NCBI GenBank assembly: GCA_016648135.1
Contig: JADDOH010002618.1
Location: forward strand, 62,001 to 126,000
Direction: 5' to 3'
Length of the DNA: 64,000 nt
From: Agrypnia vestita
Lineage: Eukaryota > Arthropoda > Insecta > Trichoptera > Phryganeidae
Shown: one piece after another, positions 1-12,700 of the stretch
Layout of the letters: the number at the start of each line of letters is the position of its first letter
How positions within the stretch are numbered: the first letter of the stretch is position 1
Notes under the pieces: model-generated
The model's database searches: none
The model's input: the letters and a program-made list of their open reading frames with translations, nothing else
Told to the model about the DNA's origin: nothing
Program-made: the position numbers and the translations under genes

Positions 1-339
1 TTTTTACTGCAAATGTGATCTAAGTTTATTAAATGCTACTTGGATCACTTCACCGTTCATTAAGCCTAAGTTATGTTTGTGATCAAACATCTTTTAATGC
101 ATATATGTTAGACACAATTAAAATATTCACAAAAACGGATTTTATTCATTATCTCAACAATGACAAAATGCTACTTGGATTACTTCTGTTTTGAACCAGC
201 CATATATTAATATTTCTTTTTGTACAAGTCATACAAAACCTCTCGGCGGTTAACCTATAGGTATATGCGATTTTAATACCTCCTAAGGACAGGTTTTAAA
301 ACTAAAAAACTAACAAACCACCAAGCCGTATTCCTCAAG

Positions 340-790
340 GGTAAGCAGAGAGGATAGAATGCCATATTCTTCTATCTCAGCCCACCGTTTTTGTTTCGGC
401 TACATTCATACAACTTTTCGTGCATGCTCTGAGGTTGGGGCTTTTAACAGGGCTCTAATACTTGTAGTGTCTGATTGTGCAAGGTCTTTCGCAGACGCCC
501 TCTATTCCTTGCTATTCGTTGCCTTCAACACACGCCTCGTACATTTTCTAAACCATTCTTTCCTTGTTCATATGCTCTACATTATCAAACCATTTCAGCA
601 TTCCTTTTCTTATTCTAACTACCACCACAGCCAGCATTACATTCACTTCTAATTCTTTAATTCCTCATTCTATCCGATCAAAGATTTTCCACACAAGCAC
701 CTTGGTGACCGCATTTCCACCGCATTCTGTCTACTTTCATTTCTTTTTGCCAATGCCAGGCTTCACTTCCATACATTAGAGTAGGCCATT
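340..790 (-). mobile_element. LINE reverse-transcriptase C-terminal fragment (relic)
   Basis: On the minus strand, broken frames read LMYGSEAWHWQKEMKVDRM, then MLKWFDNVEHMNKERMV and further basic blocks. This is the order found after the RT domain of many insect non-LTR retrotransposons (YGSEAW, then LKWFGHVERM). Several stops and frameshifts are present, so it is non-functional. Confidence 0.6.
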
Positions 791-859
791 TTAAGGATTC
801 TTATAATTCTATTGTAAGTATCTTGTGTCAGTACGCCAAGTCTTTCCACACAAGCGCCT

Positions 860-1690
860 TAGTTTTAAACACTTGCTTTGTTATTGAAATTGATGGGAGA
901 ATTAAGAATAAAATTTAAATTGAAATATTAAAAAGCAGGGTTGGCATTAATTTCACGATTTATATTCGTTATTCATGTTGGAATTAAAATTGAAACATAA
1001 TTTTTTGTAAATAAGTCTACCATCGCGCTCAGCCTCAACAGTAAGCTAAATTGTTGACAATACTGTACACATAAATTAATCAAACTCACTGAAGAAAAGC
1101 ATGAAAATTTAAAATCTCATAATAAATAAACTTATGAATATAAAAAAATGGCATCTAAGAATTTAAGTGTCTTAATTAATCACTAATTCACTTAAGAAAT
1201 TATTTTCATACTAAACAAATAAAGCAAGAGATGGTAACACTGAAAATATATTGGTAAAATTTGATAACTCAATAAAATTACACTTATTAAATACTATAAA
1301 CATTTATATCTAGAAAAGGCTTTTGATTTATGAGAATAAGTAACCTACCTAGAATAAGTAACTTACCTACTCTTTTTAAATTAAGACTAAAATTAATTTT
1401 GGGAAATTATTTTTTCATTACAATGTGTATGGAAACTTGTAGCCCTATCGAAGGGAGGTGAAACTAAATACCTCAAAAATAGATTCCAAGTGATTAAAAT
1501 TTTCATAGTCCCATAATGTGTATTTTGAAACATAGCGAATTATGTGTATGAATTAAATTCAAGCATATATGTACATTATGTATTATGTTACGCCATTGTC
1601 AAAAATGATTTAAAAACATAATTATCATTTGACCAATGTCTTGATGAACCAGATTTTTAAGCCAGTCATTTATTTGTTAGTAATTGTGTT
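860..1690. other. AT-rich non-coding stretch, nothing recognised
   Basis: No ORF, repeat pair or RNA signal stood out in this stretch. Confidence 0.5.
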
Positions 1691-1860
1691 ATGTTTTCCT
1701 ATGGAACTGATAGGAGTATAGGCAATCCTAAAGCTCAATGGAGCGATAATATCAGAAGAGTGGCAGGCAACAGACGGATAATAATGGCTGAAGACAGAGA
1801 CGATTGGCGATCCTAAAAAGTTTACATCCAGCAGAGAAAAGACAGAAATTGATAATGATG
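1690..1860 (+). mobile_element. LINE 3' end fragment (relic)
   Basis: Plus-strand reading gives AQWSDNIRRVAGNRR and EDRDDWRS, the pattern (RWSDxI...AxxRxxWR) at the C-terminus of insect LINE RT proteins, followed by a gataatgatgat tail. The rest of the element is absent. Confidence 0.5.
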
Positions 1861-1879
1861 ATACATATTATCAATATCA

Positions 1880-2870
1880 TTCATATTGGCGATTACGACT
1901 TTATTCACTGCCGCACATAACAATTCAGTTCAGAAATATGCCTACATAACAGTTATACTAAAAATAAATAGAAAAATGTATACAGTACCCATGATCTTAC
2001 ATAAAACAAACATCTAATGTAAATTTCTTCCATGGTGACATAATACAGGAGTATTAATTAATATTATAAATATCATAAGTTGGTATGTATAAATGAAATA
2101 GGTACTGTCTGTTTTTAATATTAATCATTAAAATGTGATTTAGCATACCTTTTTTTAGTTGAATTATTTTGTTATTTTACAATGAAAGATTTCTTCTTTT
2201 ATGACATCTCAACTTATATAGGAAACAATATTTTTAAAAATAATAATTTAAAGAAATCAAAAATATAAATAAGATGATGGAAATGAATGAATGTAAAATT
2301 AATAAATATGTAATCATTTTTTTCATTTAAGGATACAGTATTCAATTTGCGGTAATTTATTACAATTAATTAAAACAATATAAATTATTTAAATGTCTGG
2401 CATGCAGTATATGTAATATAATATTTTTACATATATACCATGACAACTAAATCTGTCTTTTTGACTTTCTTTTTATTTGAATTATGTTGGTATTCAAGAA
2501 TTATGTGCCCAAGTCAGTTAAGTTAAAGTATCTTCTTCGTCTTGATTCTCTATCCTAATAATATAATTAATTTTGTATATTTTACAGTAAATATTTTTAC
2601 TAAATATATATTACATATCTATGAAAGTGCAATACCGTATTGTAAAGATTTTGCCACATATATGCAAAACATTAATAAAAAAAGGACTATTTTGCAAGTT
2701 TCCATTACAATTTAAAAAAAATGATGTACTGATTTTGTATATTAAAATTTTAGAAATAATCAATACATGTCTTGCAATCGGGTAAACTATGCAGCGAAAC
2801 AATTATTTAATCAAACAGTTGTGTGTTCTTTTATTTTTACATTTGGTTCATACGCAATAATTGCACTTAC
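1880..2870. other. AT-rich non-coding stretch, nothing recognised
   Basis: Downstream of Nox5. It has only short AT-rich ORFs and no convincing repeat or RNA gene. Confidence 0.4.
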
Positions 2871-2879
2871 ACTGAAAAT

Positions 2880-3170
2880 AGGATTATGGCGTTGAGAAGT
2901 ATAAAAGCAAAGGCAGCAATATCCGAGGATCACTAATTTAAAATGTACTGAATTCGAGATTTTATAGGAGATATAGCTCTATCCCTTCCAAAATCATGTT
3001 TCCAAATCACTATTAAAAGCAAATACAGCAATATCTTTGTTGCATAAAAAGCCAATATATATAGCAATATCCACTTCAATCAATCAACTCCCAAGGATGT
3101 GTCACCTGGCAAAATGGCTGCTAAATGGCTAGAATTGATACATACATATAAGGTCGATATAATTAACGGA
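2880..3170. repeat. Fragment of palindromic repeat family P
   Basis: Shares the blocks 'tataaaagcaaaggcagcaa' and 'gtactgaattcgagatttta' with the palindromic element at 14693-14948. The second half (aaggatgtgtcacctggc) matches the copy at 55812-56272, where it reads aaggatgtgtcaaatgac. Confidence 0.55.
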
Positions 3171-3182
3171 AATATACAAGGC

Positions 3183-3300
3183 TTCTATAGCGTAATTGGA
3201 TAACGTGCCTGCCCCAGAAAAGAGGATATCCGTGGTTCGAATCCCGTTAGTAACCAAATATTTTTTCGTGGATTAGATTTTTCTCTATGTCAATTATATC
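3183..3300 (+). repeat. tRNA-like module plus shared tail
   Basis: A tRNA-like stretch with a B-box-like block (ggttcgaatccc at about 3235-3247) is followed by a tail resembling that of the minus-strand modules at 27.4, 28.9 and 52.9 kb (aaatattttttcgt then gatttttct). It is a decayed tRNA-derived repeat, not a working tRNA. Confidence 0.5.
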
Positions 3301-3517
3301 ATTAATTTGGGTAGTGTCTAATTTTTTCTATGGTCTGTAAATGTTATACATTAATTGATTTCAACCAATGACAATCGTTATGAAATCTGTAATAAATAAA
3401 TATTAATAAAAAAAAACTGAAATATTCCATTGGAAAAAATGTTGCTTAAAAACATGAAAACATATAAAAAGGAACATGATAATATGATGTACTGAAAGTA
3501 AGGTGGAAACAAAAAGA

Positions 3518-3715
3518 TTAGAAGGCCTCTTTTCTAAATCTGAATCCAAACTGATCGCACTTGATCCGGAGGACTCTCCCCAGCTGCGGGGGACCGCAGT
3601 AGAACACGGTGACCTTGCCTTTCTTCTGATCTCGAATCTGCGTAAATACTTTGTCCCAGTTGGGTCGTCCTGCATTAGTTCGAGTCTTCAAGCCTGTGAT
3701 CAAGTCACGTTTCTC
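3518..3715 (-). CDS. Nox5: Nox5 terminal coding exon 20
   Basis: Residues 1023-1087. ITGLKTRTNAGRPNW, VTVFYCGPP (NADPH nicotinamide-side Cys) and the C-terminal FGFRFRKEAF followed by TAA at 3520-3518. The 3' UTR extent is unclear; repeats begin within about 350 bases downstream. Confidence 0.96.
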   Translation of the reverse strand, partial: EKRDLITGLKTRTNAGRPNWDKVFTQIRDQKKGKVTVFYCGPPQLGRVLRIKCDQFGFRFRKEAF

Positions 3716-6700
3716 CTGCGTAACATAATAAGAGATGTAATATTAGAATACAATTTAAGAATATAGTCAATAGTCTAGTGATATTTAATCAGAAAATTTA
3801 TAATCCTTGAATCGGAACTCTGCAGTGCTGAAAATCTCCTTGAAGCAATCAATAAAATAAAAAAAACTGTGATTGTGGTTTACTTTCAAAATAAAATTAC
3901 ATTAAAAAATAGTACAGATTCAATAAAACACGCTTTCAAACTCAAAATAAAAGCAAAACCATGTTAACTGATCTTAACACATACTTTCTATTGTTTAAAA
4001 CGTTCCATTCTTTACATTTCAAATATGTAATTTGAAAATAACAAAATAGTTAGGTACTAAGGATGTTGCGAATGTTCGCATCCGCATTTGCAATTGCGGA
4101 ACTTTCGCATGAATTCGGACATCCGCATCCACTTCCGTATCTGCAATAATCAATGCGGAGCTTTTGCGGAGGCGAATGGGGTGCTTACGCGATGGAACAG
4201 TGTATCTACACGTTTGAGCATTTTTTTAAAGGTAAAAGATGCGTTAAGTCTTCATATTAACGACAACGACATTGACCCATTTTAGCCAGAGTAGTGGAAA
4301 ATCAAAGAATGCTGTGTTGAGCTGTTGAAACATTTTAAAGAAGCTACACGGAAACTAAGCAGCTCTCAGACCCTCACATCATCAGCAATTCAAATGCTTA
4401 TGAAAAAAAATGATAAACATTTAACAAAATTACAGAATTTTGATCTAATTCGGCTGGTGGTCACGACTCTGAAAACTGAAGTTTCAGCTTAATTTTCTAC
4501 TTTGGAAGAGAATAATTTATATGGCATATCCACTTACTTAAACCTTCGCTATAAGTACAATTTTTTCAAACCAGTAACCGAGGAAAAGATTAAAGATGAA
4601 ATATTGAAGACAAAAAATATTGACGATTCTCCAATGTCATCTACACATTTCAAAAAAGCGAAACAAATGAGAATGAAAGATTCCCTGGAAAAACATTCGG
4701 AACACTAACATAACCGATACGGTCAGTATGACTTCTTGCCATAATGCTAGATTCATAAAGTGGAGATGAAAGTGAAGAAACACATGACTCCCCCGATGCT
4801 ATTTTCAAGAAGGAATTGCTCTGGAAAATGGTGGAGCGTTATTGAGATAATCTGATATTATCTGGAATAGCATGCAGATATTTATCGTCTCCACCAGTCA
4901 ATCTTCCTAGTGAACAATTATTTTGTAGAGCTTTTGATTAATAAACAAACCTTTGAGAAACAAGCTGGAGCCTGAAATAGCAGCAACATTGCTTTTCATT
5001 AAATATAATGCACCAATTTTTAAATTTAAGTACTCAAAATTTGAATATTATATAAAAATATTAAAAAATTACCATCTCGGGTATCTCTTAAAAAAACTTG
5101 AGATACGCATCCACGGATGTGAGCCACAAGAAATCCGCATCCGTATCCACGGATGTTAAAAAATACGCATCCGCAACATCCCTAGTAGGTACCTACTTTT
5201 AAATGTGCTGATTTTCCTTACATTTTATAACATAACACATTTTTTGACATATTACAAATTATGTATAACTTTTATTATAAATATCAAATAAGTATTTTAA
5301 ATTAAATCTTTATCTTATATCTATATATAGAAGGTTAGAAGGCATCATATTCCGGCTGCTAGGTATTTCACAACATTTTCGATTCATATTAATTATTTTA
5401 AATATTTGATTATTGTTAAATTATTTTTCACCTGCTGTTAAATATAAAAAAATCTTTTTTGTATGATTTTGGCCATAACAATTTTCACTGAAATATTTTG
5501 AATGTATGTGATAAAATTGTACTGCAATCACAAACTCACCTTTTCATGTAACAGATCTAAAGCCAATTGTAAGCCAACAGCTTTCATGTCGCACTTTTGC
5601 AGAGCTGAGGTAATGTACATGTGCATATCCAAGAATCGCTCCATGGCGCCGCCCAACTCAGCTTGTTCCATTTCCAGCTGTGACAGCAGGGACACAAACC
5701 ACTCAAAAGATCGCTGCTCACGATTTATCCAGAAGAAATCTACCTGGGAAATGCATTACAATTTATGGATCTCATTTTTTTATTTAAAGCAAGACGTGCA
5801 CTTTATCTTCAATTTTCTTCCAGAAAATAATAATCTAGAATAAATAAGTGATACATCATCATTCACTAGACATGGCAATCATTGATATAATAAAAGATTT
5901 TGGTATGACGTTCAGTAACAATCCGAGTTAGGCTTGGTCCACACTATCGGTCCGCTCACGCTCCAATCAAATATTCTTTCACACTGTACTGTGATTAGAC
6001 CAGAACTGGAGCAGGACATACATTGTGAATGATTTCATTGTTCATTGTGTATTATGTGTGTACATCATGCGTTATGTGTTGTTATTGGAACGAGAGCAGC
6101 CCGATAGCTTAGATCAAGCCTTACTTAAATTCAGAGATGCATAAGCTGTCATAAGATTAATTATTTTTCTTACTTTTACAGTTTATATCAGAGTAATTTT
6201 TATTGCATTTTTTTTATAAAGCAATAAAATGTAAATGCTACATGTACATATATTAATAATAAATATTGCGCATATATAAATAAAACACACTTATTTTAAT
6301 TTTCATATTATAACGCTGTCAAATGGGCAGCATTCTATCCGCTCGAGCTGTTGAGTACACTTCCACAGGGGCGTGGGTACAAATGACAAGTAATCCTCGG
6401 TGACAAGCTGGGCCATCGTATCGTGACCAACCCTGAATTCTGTTGCTGGGTCTCCAGACCAGGTCCTCTGTGGGTTGCTGTCCTCTCGTCGCTACTGGAG
6501 TAACTAAAGATTCCTCTACCGGATTCCCAGACTAGATCCTCTGTTAGTTACGTTTTGTAAGCCAGCTAGCGAAGGCCAAAGGCTTGGATTTAAGATCAGT
6601 TAAGATCTCTATACGATGTCTGTATTTGTATGCATGTTTTGTGAGTTGTGAATACAGTAGAAAGTACTGTATTCACAACAGCACAGAACATACCAAAGGA

Positions 6701-9700
6701 TTTGTGTTCTGTAATACTTAAACATTTTTAGTCATGTTCCATTGATATTTTACCAACGAAAGTGGCGCCATCTCTTAGTATAACTGGGCTGAATCCTTGG
6801 GTACTTAATATGATGACAACCACCTTTTGTGTGTGGGTTTGTTAACTATAGCTGACGCCATCTCTGAGCACACTTTGAAACAAGTACCTTAGCTGTCAAT
6901 TAAAGGTAGATAGCCTTTTTAGCGCCATCTATGGAATTATTTCGATAACAAAATGTGTTGTTGTTACAATATGTGATTATGGAATTCTACAAACTTATCT
7001 CCGAAACAATATAAATAAATATTTTGTATTCAATTTCAATATCAATATCAATATAAAATTCAAGCTATGCAAAAACTCGAGGTTTTACTATACAGAGTTT
7101 TCTAATAATGCACGCCAAAGTGCTACATAGAATAAATTAATAAGGAACAAATTTGATCATTTTTGCTGACTAACCTTTCTAAGATGCATAACAGTAGGTG
7201 GAATTTCACTGGCCCATGTGAATCGGCACTGTGGGCAACGGTGTCTGGCCTTCCAGTAACGGTGCATGATTGATTGCAGGATGGAGGCAAATGGAGTAAC
7301 TCCGATTCCTGTTCCCACGAGTACGGCATGCTGAGCGCGGAATATGTGAGAAGAAGGTGCTCCATAGGGACCATCCAGGAAGATCTGTATTAAAAAGATT
7401 CAATGATTTCCTGCTGTGAATATGAATAGACAAATACAAAACATCTATTTTTAATAATATTTTAGGAAATAGGCTAAATCTATGGGCAAAGGGAACAACC
7501 AAATAAGTAAAAAATGCATGTTTTCAGTAAAGCCAAAACAAAATTTGGGAATTTCGTTTGTTTACGAAATATTTGTTTTATGCTCGAGAATGTTGGACCA
7601 AGTTGACTAATGTTTCTTGCCAATTTTTTCAAATAATTATTTTCAATTTTCAAAAAATAAAAAAATAGGTGCATTATACATTATTCTCTGACTTATCTAA
7701 TGTTTTCTCGGTAGATAGTAGATATGTATCTAAAGAACAACTCTGCATACTTAACTCAAATCTCGATTTTATTGACTCATTCGGTTGTTCCTTTCGCTCA
7801 CAGAAATTTTCTCATCCCCGCTATGACGTAACAGGCATATGTGTATTCGGTGACACAGGCACCAATCACTGCACTAATAAATCGTTAATCAGGAATAATT
7901 TAAATATGTAATTGAGGCAAATCTCTTATATTTCCCCGATTTGATATAAACTTTGAATATAAAAAAACAATAACATTCTGCAACTATGTATAATATAAAT
8001 TATGTGCTGTTTCATAAATAATGTCACCTCTAATGGCTTTCCTACAGGATAATTTACAAAAGGCACTTGTCCTGAGGAAGATCCGATATCCAAGATTGCT
8101 GCATCTATGTGTCCTTCTTCTGGATCTTTATCAGGATTTATAGTCTTTGAGAGTCTTCTGCGAGCTGGTGATATTAAACAAAGTAGGTTATTAGGTTAGT
8201 AGATTTATAGGTTTTCAAACTGATTCACATTTTATATAAATCAAATAAAAATATTGAAAACTTTCAAATAGTGAATGCTTTTATAGCCAATATGATAATA
8301 AATTGATTTATTACCTACCAAGAGTCAACATGGACGCATTAGAATCTTTCGGTTGACAGTTTTCAAGGCTGGGTGTCTTGAAAGCTATGATGGTGGGCTT
8401 AGTTCTCATATAACGGAAGCTCTGGGCCAGAGACTTATTCTGTGGACTGAGGTATGCAAGACCGAGGGCTTGCATGTGAGCTCGACGCACTTGACACTCA
8501 TCAAAGCTCTTCTCTGATTCGGATCGGGTGTATTCCCTGAGACTGGAAACAAAAACAGTTTTCTTTTTTTTTTTTTGCAAAACAAATTTGGATTTCAATT
8601 GTAATGGCATTTTGACAGTATATTAATAATACTGTCAAAATCTGTATAAAACCAAGTCTAAGGTCCGGTTGTTTCAAGTTGGATTAAAGTAAAAGTTCGT
8701 TTAAAGCATAGATTTTTATGGAAACGGATCGTTTGATATGTGGAGAATGCAAAAGTCTATGCTTTAAACAAAATTTTACTTTAATCTAACGTGAAACAAC
8801 CGGCCCTAAGATACACTTTGAAAGTTTATTGAAACCAAGGAGAAAAAATCCTCCAATCATATTATTTTAGTTGAGAGAATATAAACAAGATAATAAATAG
8901 ATAAACACAATTGTTTCATAAATACTTTAATACTTACGCCATCATCCGTTCCCTTTTCTTGCTTTTGACTTGTATATCTGGCATAGATCTGGACTTCTCT
9001 AGAGGTGACTTGCCTTGCAAAATTTTAAGGGAGAGTTTCTTTTCTAAGGTCATTTTCTGTTTTAGAGGGCCAACTGAAACATACAGAATATTTCATGGAC
9101 ATTTATTTTAATTTTTATAATTAAAATAACTGAAATACGATTCCATGTATGGAAATTTGAAATATTGTTAACTATACCTACTGTGCTACAAATGCAAGTA
9201 AAAAGTGGTGATCAACACCTTAACTGAGCACGTCTACATTTATTTAGCCAAGACACAAACCATGATGTAATTTGTCTCCGGTGACATTACTGGTGTTTCA
9301 CACAATATCAGTGGAAGGTAAATTATATATTGTAGACTGCGTTCCCTTTGACGAATTTTATTTTCTAGACTATAAATAGGTTTTACGTAAACCTTATGTT
9401 AATTTACATAATGGGTTTACGGGAAATCATCCTAATCATCGTCTTTCCTTACCTAACAAAAGCAATTAGCTAATCATACCATTAGAATGGATCAGACCAT
9501 AATATGTTCTTCAATATGTAAAAAATTTACAAAAATCTTAAGAAAGCTTACTATTTGAGCCACTGTTACTCTTAGTAAAATAATCGCTTGGTTTCTTTTG
9601 CAAATCTTTTTCTTCTTCGATGGTGAAACCATTGTTAGTGAAACCCGTCATGGGGGAAAATTCTAGAGACTTCTTTTTCTTTTGGGCTACCCCATTACCA

Positions 9701-12700
9701 TTTGACGAGGAGTTTGATAGAGCACTCTCAAGAATTCTGAAATAAAAAAAAAATTTATGTATCCATAAATGGAATGTCACAAGATATGAATGAATCAATG
9801 AATCCATAAATCTACATATTTACATAATGGGAAAAGAATCTCCAACCTAAGATATGCTGACAACTCAACCAACACATATCTCGTACTAGTAGTATATACC
9901 ACCGTATGGTGGTTGGTAATGCTATGGACAGCTCACAGATACATAAATAAATTGGATCGGAGAAGATCCTGCCGAATAATTTCGGTCTACATCCTACCAA
10001 GAGTATATCTATTATACTACCAAGAACATAACAAATGTGAATAAAAACAATTTTTGTTTGTTTCCGAATTATAATTACGGATTTTATTGGAGTTCAATAT
10101 TGTGTAAGAATTTGGAAAAATTCCTTGAGGAATAATTTTCTTTATGTATGTTTTATAATGAATTACTTATGATGTGTTCCCTTCGGTAACACTGCGGGCA
10201 CTTCGCCGGCGTGCAGTCTTTCCCTTTCCTTCTCGAACCAATCATATAGCCGGTTGGTCCACTCGCCTACACCTCTGATATGAAGCCACATGTATTCTGA
10301 AAAAAATATAAAGAACACTTCACAACTAGTACTAAACAAGTAAACAAACAATTCACATAATTATATGAACATCTGCTAAAATGTTTCTCTTGCATTTAAA
10401 AAAGTTAAATAAACGCTTTTTCTTCCAAGTAATGAAGATTTTGAAATGAATGGAGACATTAATTATTTTAATGCCTTTTTTGGTGAAACAAATGAAAATA
10501 AAATATGTCATTTATAGTTACATATTTAATACTCACCAAGCATACGTTTCACATGCTTTTTAGTCCAATAACCAAATGGTTAGTGGTTCGATCCTTGTCC
10601 TAGGAAGCCACTTAGGCCCTGTTGTTTCAAGTTCGATCAAAGTAAGCGGTCAATTAAAGCATTTACGAAAACGGATCGTCTGATTGGTGGAGAACGTAAA
10701 AATCTATGCTTTAAAAGAATGCTTACTTTAATCCAACTTGAAACAACCGGCCCTTAGTTATTCCAATTTTTTGTTGCACAAGATAAGTTTAAAAAATATT
10801 AAAATTATTATTTTTTCAATTGATTGAGCAACATTGTAGATTGACATTTAAAAAAAATACATATTGATTATTTTATTTGTACATATCTACTTTTATGTGA
10901 GTTTTTTTTTCACCAACATATTTCAGAAATTAACATTCCTTCATCAGGGTGCTGTATAACTGTCAAAAAATTCGAATGAAATGTCTTTTGTTCCTTGTTT
11001 TTCCAAATTATTTGAAAAATTATTAAAAAAATATATTATTACTGAAGTTCTTGATTACATTATTATTATTATTTTTTTTAAAATAATTTTTAAAATAATT
11101 TGGAAAAACGAGGAACAAAAGACATTCCATTCGAATTTTTTGACAGTTATACAGCACCCTGATGGTGGAATGGTAATTTCTGAAACATGTTGGTGAAAAA
11201 AAACTCACATGAAAGTAGATATATACAAATAAAATAATCAATATTTTGTATTAAAATTATTGATATGACACGTGTTCTGGGTACAAACGTACCTGCATTT
11301 AAAAAAATAATGAACCTGTTCCAAGCCCTCATTGTGTATACAGAATGCGGACATAGAACAGGTTAAAATAATCAATTTCCCTTTATTTCTTCCGTTGACT
11401 CCTATATCTTTCCAAGAGAATTGTTATTTCATACATTTTAAATGCAAATCTATTTTTTTAAATAGAAATGAGATAATACTTAATGTAATGAAATTAGTGA
11501 TAAAACTAATTACCTTCCTGTTCAGGTGCACTGCTAATGGTGAAAGGATGCCATTCGTATTTTGCGATTGCCGGGATATTCACAAATATATAATCTCCCG
11601 GGTGATAGTCAAAGTGATGTGGCCTCTTTATGACAAGATGCGTGACGTTTGAAGGAAGCAGGATACCAGAGCTGATGTAAGTTCTGCCTGTCTCGCCAGT
11701 CATCCAAGCCCAGCGTGAAACTCTTTCCACAAAGTAAACCAAACCGGGTACAATGAACCACTTCCAGAAGTTGGGACCATGGAAGGTGAGTATCACCCAG
11801 AAAGGAAGGTATAGAAGATGTGTCCAATAGAATACCTGATTTTGTTAGAAAATATGTAAAACTATATCATATAATGTATAATGTTTATATGTACACCTGT
11901 ATATTTGTTTAACATTTTCTTAATTATGTACAACTGCATGATAATATAATACTGTTGATAAATTGATTCTTTAAAATAAATACAATCAAATGTTTTATAA
12001 ATAAATATTTGCTTTAGACAATGCAAGTTTCGGAATTTTACAGATGTAATTATTATTTTTTTAGAACTAACTAGGCAGTGTATTTTATTTCCAACCATTA
12101 TAATCACCCAACACAAAACATATTTATAATGTTATATTGAGATCAGATAAAATATATATTATAAAGGGTGTCTCGTAGCTATTAGCAAAGACTTCGGTGG
12201 ATTCAAACTTCATTCAGTTTTGAATAGAAATTTTGGGTGAAATTTTGACTGTTACAGAGATAAAGGACATCAAAGTTAGCATTTAAAAAGAAATATTTCT
12301 GACTAATTATTTGTAAAAAGTCTGACTATTACAACAGTAACTTATATGGAATATCAAAAATTCATTCGCTTTAATAAAAGACAAATAAAATGACAAAAGC
12401 CTTATAAAAAATATTTTTTGAATTTCTGCAAGGTTGTAATAATTTTATTTGATTTGTATCAAAGCGAATGAATTTTTAATGTAAGATATAAAGTACTTTT
12501 ATGATGGTCTAACGTTTTATAAAAAATAAGCCAGAAATATCAAAAAAATATGCAACTTTGATGTTGCTTATTTCAGTAACTGCCGGCATTTCACCCTAAG
12601 TGTAAAGAAAATTTTGGTTTCAAAATTGAATGAAGATTACTCCCCCGAAGTTTTTGCTACTAGCTATGAGACACCCTGTATGCGATTGTTATAATATTGT

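Larger units (their letters stand above)
10860..11243. mobile_element. Fold-back element with a hammerhead motif in each arm
   Basis: Two arms of about 150 bases (10860-11015 and 11090-11243) are near-perfect inverted copies around an AT-rich centre. Each arm contains a hammerhead ribozyme-like sequence pointing outward. There is no ORF of its own. Located in the intron between Nox5 exons 12 and 13. Probably a non-autonomous element related to Penelope-like elements (inference). Confidence 0.7.

Noticed and set aside
3503..3766. 87-residue plus-strand ORF
   Set aside because: It is the antisense shadow of Nox5 exon 20.
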